From assembly GCA_023630585.1 (NCBI GenBank), contig CM042548.1, positions 16,022,527 through 16,086,526 on the forward strand: a stretch of 64,000 bases of DNA. Reading direction: 5' to 3'. Shown here piece by piece: positions 35,016 to 45,831 of this stretch. Each line of letters starts with the position of its first letter. Position 1 is the stretch's first letter. Position numbers and translations under genes: made by a program. The notes under the pieces were generated by a model. The model was given only the letters and a program-made list of their open reading frames with translations. It was not told the origin of the DNA and searched no databases. The DNA is from Cranoglanis bouderius (taxonomy: Eukaryota; Chordata; Actinopteri; Siluriformes; Cranoglanididae).

Positions 35016-35093
<78 letters not shown>
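35016..35093. repeat. (TA)n-(GA)n compound microsatellite
   Basis: TA units to 35056 and GA units to 35093. Confidence 0.97.
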
Positions 35094-35096
<3 letters not shown>

Positions 35097-35990
35097 TAAA
35101 AGAATTCAGAAAAGAAAATAATTGTAGCGCAAGCATGTGAGGTGTGAGGTCAAGCATTTAATTACTCTGCATTTGTTGCTCCCATGTTGATGATGTGATG
35201 AAAATATTTCGACCTCAGGGATGCTGTGTTTTGTTCCCCAGGTTAAATGGCATTTGGAGAAATGAGCCATTAAAAGAGAGGACTTTTTATTTCTATGCAT
35301 CTGAAAATCCGAGCACTTCACCAGCTATTCTTTTCACACTAATGGGTTTCAGCCAGTAACCAATGCCCAGTAATTACACATTAGCAGCTCTGCCATTTTA
35401 GACCAATCCTTAATTGTTTTTTTTTTTTTTAATTGTGTCATGTCGCATTAGCATTGTTTCCCTTCGTCCTTTAACTCTCGCCAATTAAAGTGCTGTCGAA
35501 GTCGGGAGTAATTAGTAAATGAGTTCATACCCTGATAAAACAGACATGCTTTGACCCTAATCCGTGGCGTCGGTTTTAGAACCAACTACCCTCTCGCTAG
35601 TGTCATCTTTTGTCCTGTTTAACAGCATTGATTCCCCCGTAAACAATATGGGAGAGTGTGTTTTGGACCATCTCCAAGCATCCATTCATGAGTCGCTCTC
35701 AGCAGGAGCCGAGGGAAGCTGGAGCTCTGAAGCACTACATCATTGCTCCAGCGTCTCAGCTCCTTGGAACAAGCAGGCCATAAAAAAAGGCCTGATTGAC
35801 ACCGACTTCATGCAGAATTCAGCTGGGGGCTGGGCTAGTCGGGGTGATTAGCATCTCCTGGCCAGACCAAGCCGGCAGGGGACAGAGGCAGAAAGCGGGC
35901 TGTGTTCTACAGTCCAGGGTTCATTTTGAGTTTAGCTGTCTCATATACTTCTATAGTTCCTTTGGAAAGTATAATGACATACAGTTTACT
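35094..35990. other. Candidate conserved non-coding cluster
   Basis: 35160-35410 and 35440-35905 are balanced, high-complexity and free of repeats, with TAAT-type homeodomain-like cores (GGAGTAATTAGTAAATGAG near 35505; GGGGTGATTAGCATC near 35841). Frames are short and domain-free. I infer possible enhancers; conservation was not tested. Confidence 0.35.
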
Positions 35991-35994
35991 TATA

Positions 35995-36262
35995 CATATA
36001 AGTAGTTTACTGAATAATATAACTAAGAAGCAGGTTACAGGTGCGCTGTTATAGCGAAATAAACAATGGCAGCTGGTGTGACGTGGCCTGCTGCAAAATA
36101 TAGTGACTGTTATCACCTCAAAGTTGATTATTTTCTCATAACAGAACATCCATATTGTACACATAGTACTACATAATACTGTATAGTACTTTTTTATTCA
36201 TTTACAGATGCATTTAATGTTGTGGAAAACAAGTAAGTTCATGTTATCACTGTGTTTACATT
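35995..36262 (-). repeat. Repeat A fragment, reverse orientation
   Basis: Contains GTTGATTATTTTCTCATAACAGAACA, CATTTACAGATGCATTTAATGTTGTGG and AAACAAGTAAGTTCATGTTATCAC, reading as reversed repeat A. It is cut at about 36262 by a Tc1 fragment. Confidence 0.65.
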
Positions 36263-36924
36263 CATTCACGCCTGTATTTACATTCATGAAGGTGTCTCTT
36301 TATTGTAGACTTCGACAATGATACGTCTACCTCCTCCGGAGTGTTCTTGACTTGGCTAGATGTTGTGAAGCGGTTTTTCTTCAACAAGGAAATAATTCTG
36401 CATTCATCCACTTTAGTTGTCTTTCGTGGTCTTCTTTTTAAGAATGGACCAAATTGTTGATTTGGCTACTCCTAAAGTTTCTGCTGTCTCTCTGATAGGT
36501 CTGTTCTGTTTTTTCAGCCTAATGATGGCCTCCTTCACTTGCATCGACACCTCTTCGGACAGCATATTGAGAGTTCCCATGAACAGCTACCAAATGTAAA
36601 TTAACTCCAGACCTTTTATCACCTTAATTTGTCCTGAAATAACAAGGAAACAGCCCACACCTGGCCATGAAACTGCTTATCATCAATCAAATGTCCAATT
36701 ACTTTTGATCCTGTGAAAATGGGGGGACTCCATGAATTAAATTTAAAAAATGGCTGTAATTCTTAAACAATTAAAGCAATATGTTTGTTAAACTTCTTGA
36801 ATTAAAGCTGAAAGACTACACTTCAATGATATCTTGATTTCTTCATTTAAAATCCATTGTGGTGGTGTACAGAGGCAAAAATATGAAAATTGTGTCACTG
36901 TCCAAATACTTATGGACCCGACTG
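36262..36924 (-). mobile_element. Truncated Tc1-like element, 5' half
   Basis: Only one terminus is present: the inverted end CAGTCGGGTCCATAAGTATTTGGAC at 36924, next to TA (36925-36926). Reading minus, a leader is followed by the transposase N terminus (36265-36600): VKEAII-LKKQNR-IRETAE is a helix-turn-helix, then a basic RRPRKTTKVDEC segment, then SLSKSTIKRHLHECKYR. An internal frame change splits the pieces. The DDE half is missing at the left break. Confidence 0.85.
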
Positions 36925-36929
36925 TATAT

Positions 36930-37078
36930 TTGTAATTGTTGGCAAGTTGCTGTGGTATAAGAGGAATAAAATATGTCATGCTGTTATAGGAACATAATCA
37001 AATTTCATGTGGTAGCGCTTTGCATTGTTGATTATTTTCCTATAACAGCGTGCCCCCAAGTGTTTTATCTCTTATAAA
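36930..37078 (+). repeat. Repeat A terminal hairpin fragment
   Basis: TGGTATAAGAGGAATAAAATATGTCATGCTGTTATAGGAACATAATCAA (36951-36999) and ATTGTTGATTATTTTCCTATAACAGCGTGCCCCCAAGTGTTTTATCTCTT (37024-37073) are inverted arms. Confidence 0.75.
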
Positions 37079-38049
37079 TAAAATCCCAAAAATTCAAATC
37101 TTGCTAAATCCCTTACAAAAGAGTTTGTTGTAACCATACTTGCATGTATATGTTGTGTTTAGACGTTTAGCAGGCGTTCCACTTTGACCTTTGCTCTCTT
37201 AGTTCAAGATCTCTAGGCTTCCACAGTTTGTTCGTTTTCCTTGTGCATTTCAAAGTTTTCTTGTTTTAACCTTGGGCCACTGTATTATCTGTGAGTTTAC
37301 CAAGGATGAACATGTCTGAATATGGTCATTCAGACATTTCAAAACAAGATGATGTCTGAGTAAACAGATTGTTTCATTCTTACATTAATGAAATAGACGG
37401 TAATAAAACACTACTTGTTATGCAAGTTATATGAATCTGCAGAAGAGATTTCAACATGAGTGGAAATATAAAAATGTGGCTTTATTGTATCCCTTCAATG
37501 GAGCATGTAACTCTTTAAAAGTATTTAAAAGGCCAATTTTTGCTCGCAGTTTGCCTGCACTCTATCGCTTTTCCCAGTCGCTTTCATTGTGTCCATCATG
37601 TTGTGTGTTTGCTGGGCAGGGATGAGTCATCTTCCTTGGCCTTGCTTATATGCATTTTTATCATGCCTTTATTGCTTTTCTAATCTAGAAGGCAGACCTT
37701 GTTTGTATAGGATGATAAGAAAGGGGGGGGGAGAGTAAAGAACGTTTCGCCATCTCTTGAGCCCTGACCTTGAGATTCTGTCCTTCTCATTTAATTTAAG
37801 TCACAAAGTATAACTAGACAGACCATGAATTCATCCCAAAGACAGTTCTATATTCTACTCTGTAGGTATTAGGTATTACATACTCAAGTACATATATACA
37901 TATATACAGCTGTCAAAAATGAATATTTATTAATAGTTAATGTGAATTAATCAACAAATCTGCTTATAAATGTGAAATGCTAGAACAAATAACAAATGTC
38001 ATTTGGTATTGTTGCACATTGTGTGCATTTTTTTTCTTACTTATTCTTA
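37079..38049. other. Intergenic DNA, nothing recognised
   Basis: AT-rich. A G9 run lies near 37723. The frame 37431-37625 has no domain. Confidence 0.45.
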
Positions 38050-38153
38050 CTGACTTTCTCCTCTCTGGCAAATCTAACGATTATTCCCAAATGTTACAAA
38101 CACAATAACTTTAAGAAATTTAAGAAATGTAAAGAATAATGTATGATAAAATG
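38050..38153 (+). repeat. Direct repeat D, left copy
   Basis: TCTAACGATTATTCCCAAATGTTACAAACACAATAACT...GTAAAGAATAATGTATGATAA is repeated at 38617-38726. Confidence 0.8.
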
Positions 38154-38174
38154 AATGTCTCACCAAAGCAGAGT

Positions 38175-38560
38175 CACTTTTAACACCTGAAAGTGGATTA
38201 TTGTTTTATAACAGAACACCCTGAAGTGTTTTATTCCTTTTATCCTACAACAATTTGCCAAATATTACACTTTTAAAAAAAGATTCTATACACAGCACAT
38301 AATAAGTATAAAAAAAAATATACACATTATATTACAATTATACACACACCATAATTTTTTCTTTGTTTATGTTGTGGAAAACAAGTTAGTTCAAGTCATC
38401 ACTTATTACGTTATAGCAGCTATAAATAGTCTGTGAGGAGAAGATTTATGGAAGAAGTCTCCAGTGTCAGCTCAAGGTTAAGCTTTAACTTTATTCCTGA
38501 CATGGGAAAGTCTAAAGCTTTCAGGACATGGTGGTTTGTTTTGTTTTGTTTTTGTATTTT
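38175..38560. repeat. Repeat A pieces between direct repeats D
   Basis: The forward terminus TTATTGTTTTATAACAGAACACCCTGAAGTGTTTTATTCC (38200-38240) is followed by reversed-then-forward internal blocks (TTGTGGAAAACAAGTTAGTTC; TTATGGAAGAAGTCTCCAGTGTCAGC), so this copy is rearranged. Confidence 0.6.
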
Positions 38561-38616
38561 TTTTTATACAATATTACGCAAAAAGAAACCGTGAGGAACA
38601 ACTTAATATTTTCTTT

Positions 38617-38726
38617 CTCTGATTTTCTCCTCTTGGGCTAGTCTAACGATTATTCCCTAATGTTACAGAAACAATAACTGATTTTAATTAGAGCTAAGCA
38701 ATTTAAAGAATAATGCATGATAAGAT
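38617..38726 (+). repeat. Direct repeat D, right copy
   Basis: Second copy of 38050-38153 with a TGATTTTAATTAGAGC insertion. Confidence 0.8.
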
Positions 38727-39780
38727 GTAATAAAAAACGAATTAAAAAAAATCTCATGAGCCATGATTTTGCGGTTCTGGCGTTCTCACAAATCACAAAG
38801 ACTTTGTCTGCTCCTCTTCCTTGTTTTTTTGACGGCGTAATTATGCACCTTTTTCTCAAGACACAATTCGGCGGCGGCCCTGCTTCATGCTACATTTCAG
38901 TGCCGTCTTGCAAAATATGTAAATGCAGTGCAAAAAAAAAAGTCATTAAAGCTCCCAGATTTGATAGGAGTACTCTTAGCGCACCGAGAGGAAAAAAGCA
39001 GAACGGGGCGTCATGCTCCAACCTAAATCAAGACACCTTTATTGATTCCAGTTTAAACACCTCTCCTAAGAATGATTACAATTCTGCCCAGCTCATTCTT
39101 TTTCTTTTTTTTTTCTTTTTATGGAGGACTCAATCCAAACTAAATTATGCTGTATCGTGCTAAGTCTACCTGCACCACATTCAAATCAACGCCACACGCC
39201 ACTCCTGAATCCTATCACAGCTCTCCCCCGAAGCTGTCACCTCGCAGCGGAATTAGCAAGCGAGGCCTACGGTTTATGATTGATTTCTCCTATCTAGTGT
39301 GTTGGAGTGAGTTTAAATTGATCTTGTCATTTAGCAGTAAATATCATAAGGTGGGGGGGGGGGGTTGGGGGAGGACTCATAGTGCCTGTGCATGTTCATC
39401 GATCTGACCCCTAAGATCAATTCATTTTTCCTCTATGGTCCATGGCTAAATTACAACCCGCTGAGAGGAAACGGACAATCTACGCAGAGCACACTTCTCT
39501 TTCATTCTTTCAATCTCATTTCAGTGGGGAAAGGGAAAAAAATGCATTACCTGTCAATGCACTGGTGTCACAGCTTCTAACAGATTAATTACTATGAGCC
39601 GATTGGTGAAGATATGAAAGTCTCATGATTAAAAAATAATGTATCTTTCTACTTCGATTACTAACAAAGTGCATTAGTGGTAGGGTTGAAAGGTGACTAA
39701 CTGCTTCCCAAGTACAGTAAGGTAAAGCGGTTTATACTGTTTATGTCTAATAAGCATGCCAATACTTGGTTTTGTTCATT
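38727..39780. other. Candidate conserved non-coding DNA with a G-run
   Basis: 38740-39590 is mostly repeat-free and balanced (AAGCGAGGCCTACGGTTTATG near 39258). A G12-TT-G5 run lies at 39353-39371. The frame 38717-39163 (148 codons) shows no domain and is crossed by A8 and T-rich runs, so I do not call it a gene. Confidence 0.35.
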
Positions 39781-39916
39781 TATTCATTCGTCTTCAGTAA
39801 CCATATTATCCTGGTCAAGGATCTGGAATTTTGGGAAAGTTGGATGGGTAGATTTGCCAGTCCATTGGAGGACACCGTACAAACATACTGGCACACTCAT
39901 TACACCTAGAGGTAAC

Positions 39917-40275
39917 TTCCATCCATTAATTTTCCCTACAGCTTCGCTTATCCTACCAGAGTCACGGGTAGCCTGGAGCCTATCCCAGGGGACTCGGGGC
40001 ACAAGGCAGGGGACGGGGTGCTAACCAATTCACACACACTGTACTGAGAACATGCAAACTCCACGCACACAGGGTGGAGGCGGGAATTAAACCCACTGGT
40101 ACAATTTACGGCATTTGGCAGACACCCTTATCCAGAGTGACTTACATTTTATTTAATTTATACATCTGGCCTTGCAGAACTGGGGTCTGAACTCACAACC
40201 TTCCAATCAATAGCCCAACGTCTTAACCCTGAGGTGCAAGGCAGACATGCTGAATACTACGCCACTGTGCTCCCT
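39917..40275 (-). repeat. SINE-1 copy inserted in SINE-2, itself interrupted
   Basis: Flanked by imperfect 12-bp duplications CCTAGAGGTAAC (39905-39916) and CCTAGGGATAAC (40276-40287). The reverse-orientation body GCTTCGCTTATCCTACCAGAGTCACGGGTAGCCTGGAGCCTATCCCAGGGGACTCGGGGCACAAGG is followed by ACATGCAAACTCCACGCACACAGGGTGGAGGCGGG. The head (GAGGTGCAAGGCAGACATGCTGAATACTACGCCACTGTGC) appears only after an inserted repeat. Same family as 45215-45562. Confidence 0.88.
40095..40227 (+). repeat. Repeat C copy nested in SINE-1
   Basis: ACAATTTACGGCATTTGGCAGACACCCTTATCCAGAGTGACTTACATTTTATTTAATTTATAC...GAACTCACAACCTTCCAATCAATAGCCCAACGTCTTAAC matches 47467-47660 in order. It resembles a widespread otophysan interspersed repeat; class uncertain. 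Confidence 0.8.
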
Positions 40276-40446
40276 CCTAGGGATAACCTAGAGTAGTCAA
40301 TCAACCAGGAAGGTGTTAGGAAACCGGACAACCCAGAGGAAACCCATGCAGAAAAGTGGAGAACATGTGAAACTTCATACTGATTCCATCCCATGCTCAG
40401 GATCAAACCGGAACCCTGGAGATGTGAGGCAACAATGCTACCCACT

Positions 40447-41104
40447 TCTCCTATGTGCATAAAGTGTATACAGTAGGTCATGATATTCATTTGAGACCCA
40501 ACTACTATGACGGAATACTTTTTCTTCCTAGTTTCCCTCAGTTCCTGCCCCGTGTCTTAAGTTTGTTCCTCATTCTCTTACAATTCAGTTATGTGTATAT
40601 TTGTTTTTCCTGTGAAGCTTTCCATGTTGTTACCACATAGTTTTAGTACTTTACCAAATTCCTAGTCTCCTCAGTTCTAGTTTCCACATCCTTCCTGACT
40701 TGCTCACCAGTTTTGAGTCCATCATGCTTCACTGTGAGTTCTGGGTTTGACCTCTGCCTGTCTGTTTGTATTATAATTATGGATCCACTTGCAATAGAGG
40801 CAAGTATTATGGCTGGACCCTCAGGAGCCGACACAACAGCGTGCAGCATGGGAGTAATTTGAAAGATTGCAGGAGTGAGTGGGCGGTCAAGCAGAGAGTA
40901 CAGGTGGATTTAAAAAAAAATCCTTCTATAAAAATCCAGTAAAATACCTTCAGGCTTAGGAATGAGTTTCACTTTCTGAAAGAGTTTCAAGTAGAATACT
41001 TCAGGAAGTCATTAAGACTTAACTACTATAATAAGAATAAAAATAAGTTTCATAGTAGTAGTAACAGTAGTGGTAGTAGGGTTAGGGTTAGAGTTAGCCC
41101 AAGG
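40447..41104. other. Intergenic DNA
   Basis: Nothing recognised. A short telomere-like GGGTTAGGGTTAGAGTTAG occurs near 41079-41096; it is too short to mean much. Confidence 0.5.
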
Positions 41105-41330
41105 GTTATATATTTCATTTATTAAAGAACACATGGTATATTTTATCCATTTATAGTTATGTTTAATGTAATGATACATCCGCAAAACACGTTAATTCCT
41201 GTTATCACTTACGCTATAGCAGCTATAAACAGCCATTCCCTCACCAGCCATTTTCCCCCTCTCTTTTGAAGTTAATAAGAAAAAAAAAACATCATGTTAC
41301 TAAGCAACTGGAATAACTCCTCTGTCTTGA
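41105..41330 (-). repeat. Repeat A fragment, reverse
   Basis: ATCCATTTATAGTTATGTTTAATG, CACGTTAATTCCTGTTATCACTTACGCTATAGCAGCTATAAACAGCCATTCCCTCACCAGCC and CTCTTTTGAAGTTAATAAG are reversed family blocks. Confidence 0.75.
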
Positions 41331-42467
41331 AAACGTTCCCATCAGCGAAACTGCTTCAAAGCTGCTCCAAAGTTTCATATCAGAGGTGCTATAGGCAAGT
41401 GGGAGGTTAAATGGGTAAGGGGTTTGTATTTTTCCATATCGCATCACATTCTTTATAGAAAATAATAAAAACTGGATTCTGGATTTGTGCACCCGACGTC
41501 TGGCAAAAAATATTAGAACCGTATTGTTTTAGAAACTTGACTGTTGACTTGAATTGACAGTGGAGCTGTGGAACAAACATGGTTCCTGCCCCGCAGTGCT
41601 CATATTGTCAATGTGATCCTGTCAGCTCAGGTGTAAAAAAAAAAAAAAAAAAGCATCCACAGCCGAGCTCCTGACTGACATGTAGAAGATAAGCAAGCAG
41701 GCGGTGAAGACATGATGCAACTCGGTTTTCAGTATGTTGCATTAAGCAACAAATGACTTCAACTCAGACAAGTCTTGGTGCTTCTTCACCTCTTCCATGG
41801 GTGGAAAGATCATGATGGAGTGCTGCCTGGAAGGTAATACTACCGTAACTCCTCGCTGACAGAACTTCCCTCTGATTGGGTGGATATGATACCAACTGAC
41901 AGTTTAGTACAAAAGCTGTCTATGAATCTGATGATATCCATAATGATCTTCCATGGTTTTCCATGCGTTTCAGAGTTTATGGCGACATGACCAAAATGGT
42001 GGCCAGCATAACAGAAAGACCTGCGTGATGTAGAATAGACTGGCTACATTCACATTATCAAGCAACAAGCAGTTGACTGCTACTGTTGTCACTTGTGGGT
42101 GTGTACTCTCCAGTGTATCTTTAGTACAATGATCCCTGTGACTTCCTTCCGAGCTTTATTTATCGTTGTAATGTCTTCTGTTTTTCTGTGACAACAAGTA
42201 AATGGGAACTAATTACAAGCAGGAATTAAATTGTGATTGGGGAACTGAAGAAACGTCGGACCATGTGCGGTTAGGATTGGTCCGAAGAATCATTTGTGGA
42301 AATGGTTTGGATTTGTTCACACATAATTAGCATGGAAGTGAGAAAATCTCAATTCAGATGTTGCTTGTCATACTGTCAAACTTGTCATACTGGTTTGTTT
42401 TTCCTTTATAATAATGTCTGTATATATACTAATTTGTTTATTCCCATAGATATTGCTTAGATCTCCA

Positions 42468-42469
<2 letters not shown>
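41331..42469. other. Intergenic DNA, nothing recognised
   Basis: Moderately AT-rich with an A18-type run near 41636-41652. No gene or element termini seen. Confidence 0.45.
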
Positions 42470-42555
<86 letters not shown>

Positions 42556-42594
42556 TATACTATACTATACTATACTATACTATACTATACTATA
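42470..42594. repeat. (TA)n and (TATAC)n microsatellites
   Basis: An 84-base TA run is followed by nine or so TATAC pentamers, which can be read as a slipped extension of the TA run. Confidence 0.97.
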
Positions 42595-44367
42595 TTGGGC
42601 TTTGCAGCCAAGCAATTTCTTGCCCAACTGTCAACAAGTCTCGTTCCTGGCTTAAACCCCAGAAGCACAAATTCCCATGGGATCACATGTCGAATTTCAT
42701 TCATCCATTCCTGAAAAGAGACAGCCGATTCCACAGTGAACTGAACTTTCCACTGATAATTGACCATTATTCGTCAAAAAAAAAAATCAGTCTGCCTATT
42801 GTTGCAGGAACCGTAGAGCTTGGCAAAATATTCAGCACGGCATACTGTTACATTTAGGTACGGGTCAGGATTTTCAAGATAGACGTATCAAACTTGACCT
42901 AAGGACTAGTCCAGGCTTTTTATAAGGCCCTAAGAAGAAGCTTATTTGATGTGGCAGCTCACCAACACTTTACACCTAACTGACACACAAAAACCAGTAC
43001 AAATCAAGTCTTACTATTAGAAAGAGGAAATCGGTGAGCAGGTATTTAGATGGTTTACCAAAGTATAACACCTACTGAAGACATGCTAGTGAAAAAATAC
43101 ACTGAACAAAATGCCTAACTGGTTCCAGGTGACACGAAGGCTACAGTAACTCAAGAAACCACTCTTTACAACTGTGGTGAGCTGAAAAGCATCTCAGAAT
43201 GCATAACATATTGAGCCTTCAGGTCAGGTGGAACCTTGCAATTACATGTTGAGACCAAGTTCCATGACAAGGTTTTCTTTTCAAATCTGAAACCTTAGTA
43301 CCCTATCTAGCTATCCCAGTCTTGCTTATATCATGCTAGCTGACACTTCACCTTTACACATCACCTTTAGCCTGTAGCTTGGATGTCAGTGTACTTGAGT
43401 CAAAGTAAGTCATTTAGAAATGGCATACCTTGGCAGTCCATTTTGGCCTGGCATTCTGAAATGATAGCATTTTGAGACTTGCAGATTAGCTTTCTAGCTA
43501 GCTAACTGCCAGACTACCAACTGACACTACCCTACGCAAACAAAGTACATCATCATCATGCACTATACTGTAAACAAAGGTACGTTTCTCAAGTTGTTTC
43601 CGTCAGTTTTTATTCAGACAGAATGATAACTCCAGAGGGATTGTAGTTGTTCATCAAAGTCATTATTCACAAATAAATGCACTCAGATTATAAAACTTTT
43701 TATCAACTATTTTTTTCTTAATCTCAGAAATTATGTGTGTTATTATCATCACTAGCCGTTCTTTTCCTGCCAGTGATGGGCTACCAGCCTGTGGCAGGGT
43801 CCTAACCATTCGCTTAGCTTGCTAAAAAAAAGGCTAGCCGTTTTTCCCTCAAACCACATAACTGCATTTTATATTGACTTAGTCCTGCTAACACATTGAC
43901 TTACTTCTGCTAACTTTTTAATCCTTCCTTCCTACTCTTTGATTTTGTTCCTTCTTGAAATTTTCCCCGTCTAACTCTGTATAAAGATTGAACTGCTGGC
44001 CCAGAGCACTTCGTAATGGCAGCACTGTTATCTGTCATCTATCGAATCCCTCTATGAATTCACTCAATCCTTGAACCTCCCAGGGAAAGCCATCGATTTC
44101 ACTGCTTCTTGAGTTTTTTATTTTGACCTACACACATTTGGTAGAAAGATTCTTATTTTCCACCTAAAGAACATAACTGCATTTTATATTGAGAGAAAAC
44201 ATAGAAAAATGATTTTTCATTCAAACTGTTAGCCTGTAGAACTCTTCTTGACATTGAAAAAAAAAATCCCACATTTATTTCTATTGAAGTTCTTTTAAAA
44301 TGGCTTTGTTGAAATCCACACACAATTCACAGTTTGTTAAGTAACATTATGGCACAGCGTCTTTGAA
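42595..44367. other. Intergenic DNA, nothing recognised
   Basis: About 1.8 kb of unassigned sequence of ordinary composition with no frame above 65 codons apart from one running out of the TA array. Confidence 0.45.
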
Positions 44368-44470
44368 TTCTCAACTCTGATTGGTCAGAAGGTGTGGACT
44401 AATTTCCTACAGCAGCATAGTGTTTGTTCTAATATGTTAACTTTTCTATATCCATATAACCCATGTGTTC
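44368..44470 (+). repeat. Repeat A left-end fragment
   Basis: TTGAATTCTCAACTCTGATTGGTCAGAAGGTGT, then ATATGTTAACTTTTCTATATCC, matching the family start only. Confidence 0.65.
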
Positions 44471-45205
44471 CTTACATAGACTTCCATTGAATGCTTTTGT
44501 GCTCTTCTTATATTTTATATGACAGAAACACCAATGTAGATATACTGTATAGTCTTCATGACTACGTACCTTTTATACAGTATCTCAATCATCTCAAAGA
44601 AACCAGTCAATCCCAATTCTTTTTTAAGGCATCACATTTAAATTTAAGTGCTGTGCTGTAGCACACAACAGCATTTCATGCTAATAGAACTTCTTTGGCT
44701 AAGCATTTCTTTCATTTCTGTAGAAACACACTGTTTTTAGTGCGCACTGAATTTCAAGCTAGAGCCACCAAATTGGTATTCCACAGACCATGTAATCAAC
44801 TGTTAACCCAAAGCACAAAGCTGATAGCACTCATCTATCTAAGCATGTTTTCCTTTTTCCTCCCTCCATCCTCTTCCACTGATTTTAATATCCAGCCCAT
44901 TTTCCAGACAGCAAATGTAGAAAAATAATACAACCGATGACCTGAAGCATAGTTGCTAGTTTCACATTTGTAAAAACAAAGACACGCTATTAGCTTTATT
45001 CTGGGATTGAAGTATCATTCAAAGCAAACCGTTAGTGACACCACTAATGGGTTTTGTTTTTTTGTTGTTTTTTTTTCATTTACAGCTCAGCACCACTTGT
45101 CTTTTGTTCAGTGTGATGGCCCAATTAGAAAAAAAGAGCACAACATCATTTACAGAGCAAAGAGTGTGCAAGACAAAGCACTGTCCAATACCTTCAGAAA
45201 TGACA
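44471..45205. other. Intergenic DNA
   Basis: Unassigned AT-rich sequence; no gene. Confidence 0.45.
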
Positions 45206-45214
45206 TTGTACTTT

Positions 45215-45562
45215 TGGGGGCTTAGTGGTTGGCACACTTGTCTCGTGCCTCTCGGGGTGGGGATTCGAAACCTGCCTTTGCCCTGCATGCGTGGAGCTTG
45301 TATTTTCTCTCTGTGCTTCGGCAGTTTCATCTGGGTACTCCAGTTTCTTCCCCCAGCCCAAAGACATGCACTGTAGACTAATTGGCATTACCAAATTGTC
45401 CATGGTGTGTGTATGTGTGTGTGATTGTGTCCTATAATGGGTTGGTACCCTGTCCAGGGTGTCCCCCACCTTGTGAGCCCCTGAATTCCCTGGGATAGGC
45501 ACCAGGCTCCCCCACGACCCTGTATAGGATAAGTGGTATGGAAGATGAATGGATGGATATTG
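45215..45562 (+). repeat. SINE-1 copy with 9-bp target duplication
   Basis: The tRNA-like head GGGGCTTAGTGGTTGGCACAC (A-box-like) and GGGGATTCGAAACC (B-box-like) are followed by the body GTACTCCAGTTTCTTCCCCCAGCCCAAAGACATGCACTG and the tail GATAAGTGGTATGGAAGATGAATGGATGGATA. It is flanked by exact TTGTACTTT at 45206-45214 and 45563-45571. This is Pol III transcribed and LINE-mobilised by family knowledge. Confidence 0.9.
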
Positions 45563-45570
45563 TTGTACTT

Positions 45571-45831
45571 TGTATCCATTTACAGTTCATTTTAATATTG
45601 TGCAAAACCCACAAAACAAGCATCTATAAAAAATTTATTCTCACCAAGCGCTCTTGAGGTTGAAGCTAAAAAAAATGCAGTTTGTCATGTTACCAAGAAA
45701 ACGCAAAGCGCAAGTTTGAAGATTTTCCCATGTCAGAAAACTGTTAAACCTGTGGTTCGAATTACAGCCAGAACTACTGTCAGAGCTGCTGTTATAGACC
45801 AGTCCGACCAATCAGAATCGAGAATTCAACT
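45571..45831 (-). repeat. Repeat A copy, reverse, right part
   Basis: TATCCATTTACAGTTCATTTTAATATTGTG, AGCGCTCTTGAGGTTGAAGCTAA, CAGAACTACTGTCAGAGCTGCTGTTATAGACC and CAATCAGAATCGAGAATTCAAC (end 45830). The SINE-1 above sits at its edge. Confidence 0.75.

Larger units (their letters stand above)
39781..40446 (-). repeat. SINE-2 copy, reverse, split by a nested SINE-1
   Basis: The tail lies on the left (TTCATTCGTCTTCAGTAACC...TTATCCTGGTCAAGGATC) and the body CCAGTCCATTGGAGG...CTCATTACACCTAGAGGTAAC reaches 39916. The body resumes at 40276 with CCTAGGGATAACCTAGAGTAGTCAATC, and the tRNA-like head lies at the right (B box reversed in GGATCAAACCGGAACC near 40401). Two parts of one element are separated by 359 bp. 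Confidence 0.85.

Noticed and set aside
38717..39163. 148-codon plus-strand frame
   Set aside because: No recognisable domain, no supporting splice or homology signal, and it crosses A- and T-runs.
41079..41096. Telomere-like GGGTTAGGGTTAGAG
   Set aside because: Only two hexamers plus a variant, preceded by GTAGTAGTAG; most simply a local simple repeat.
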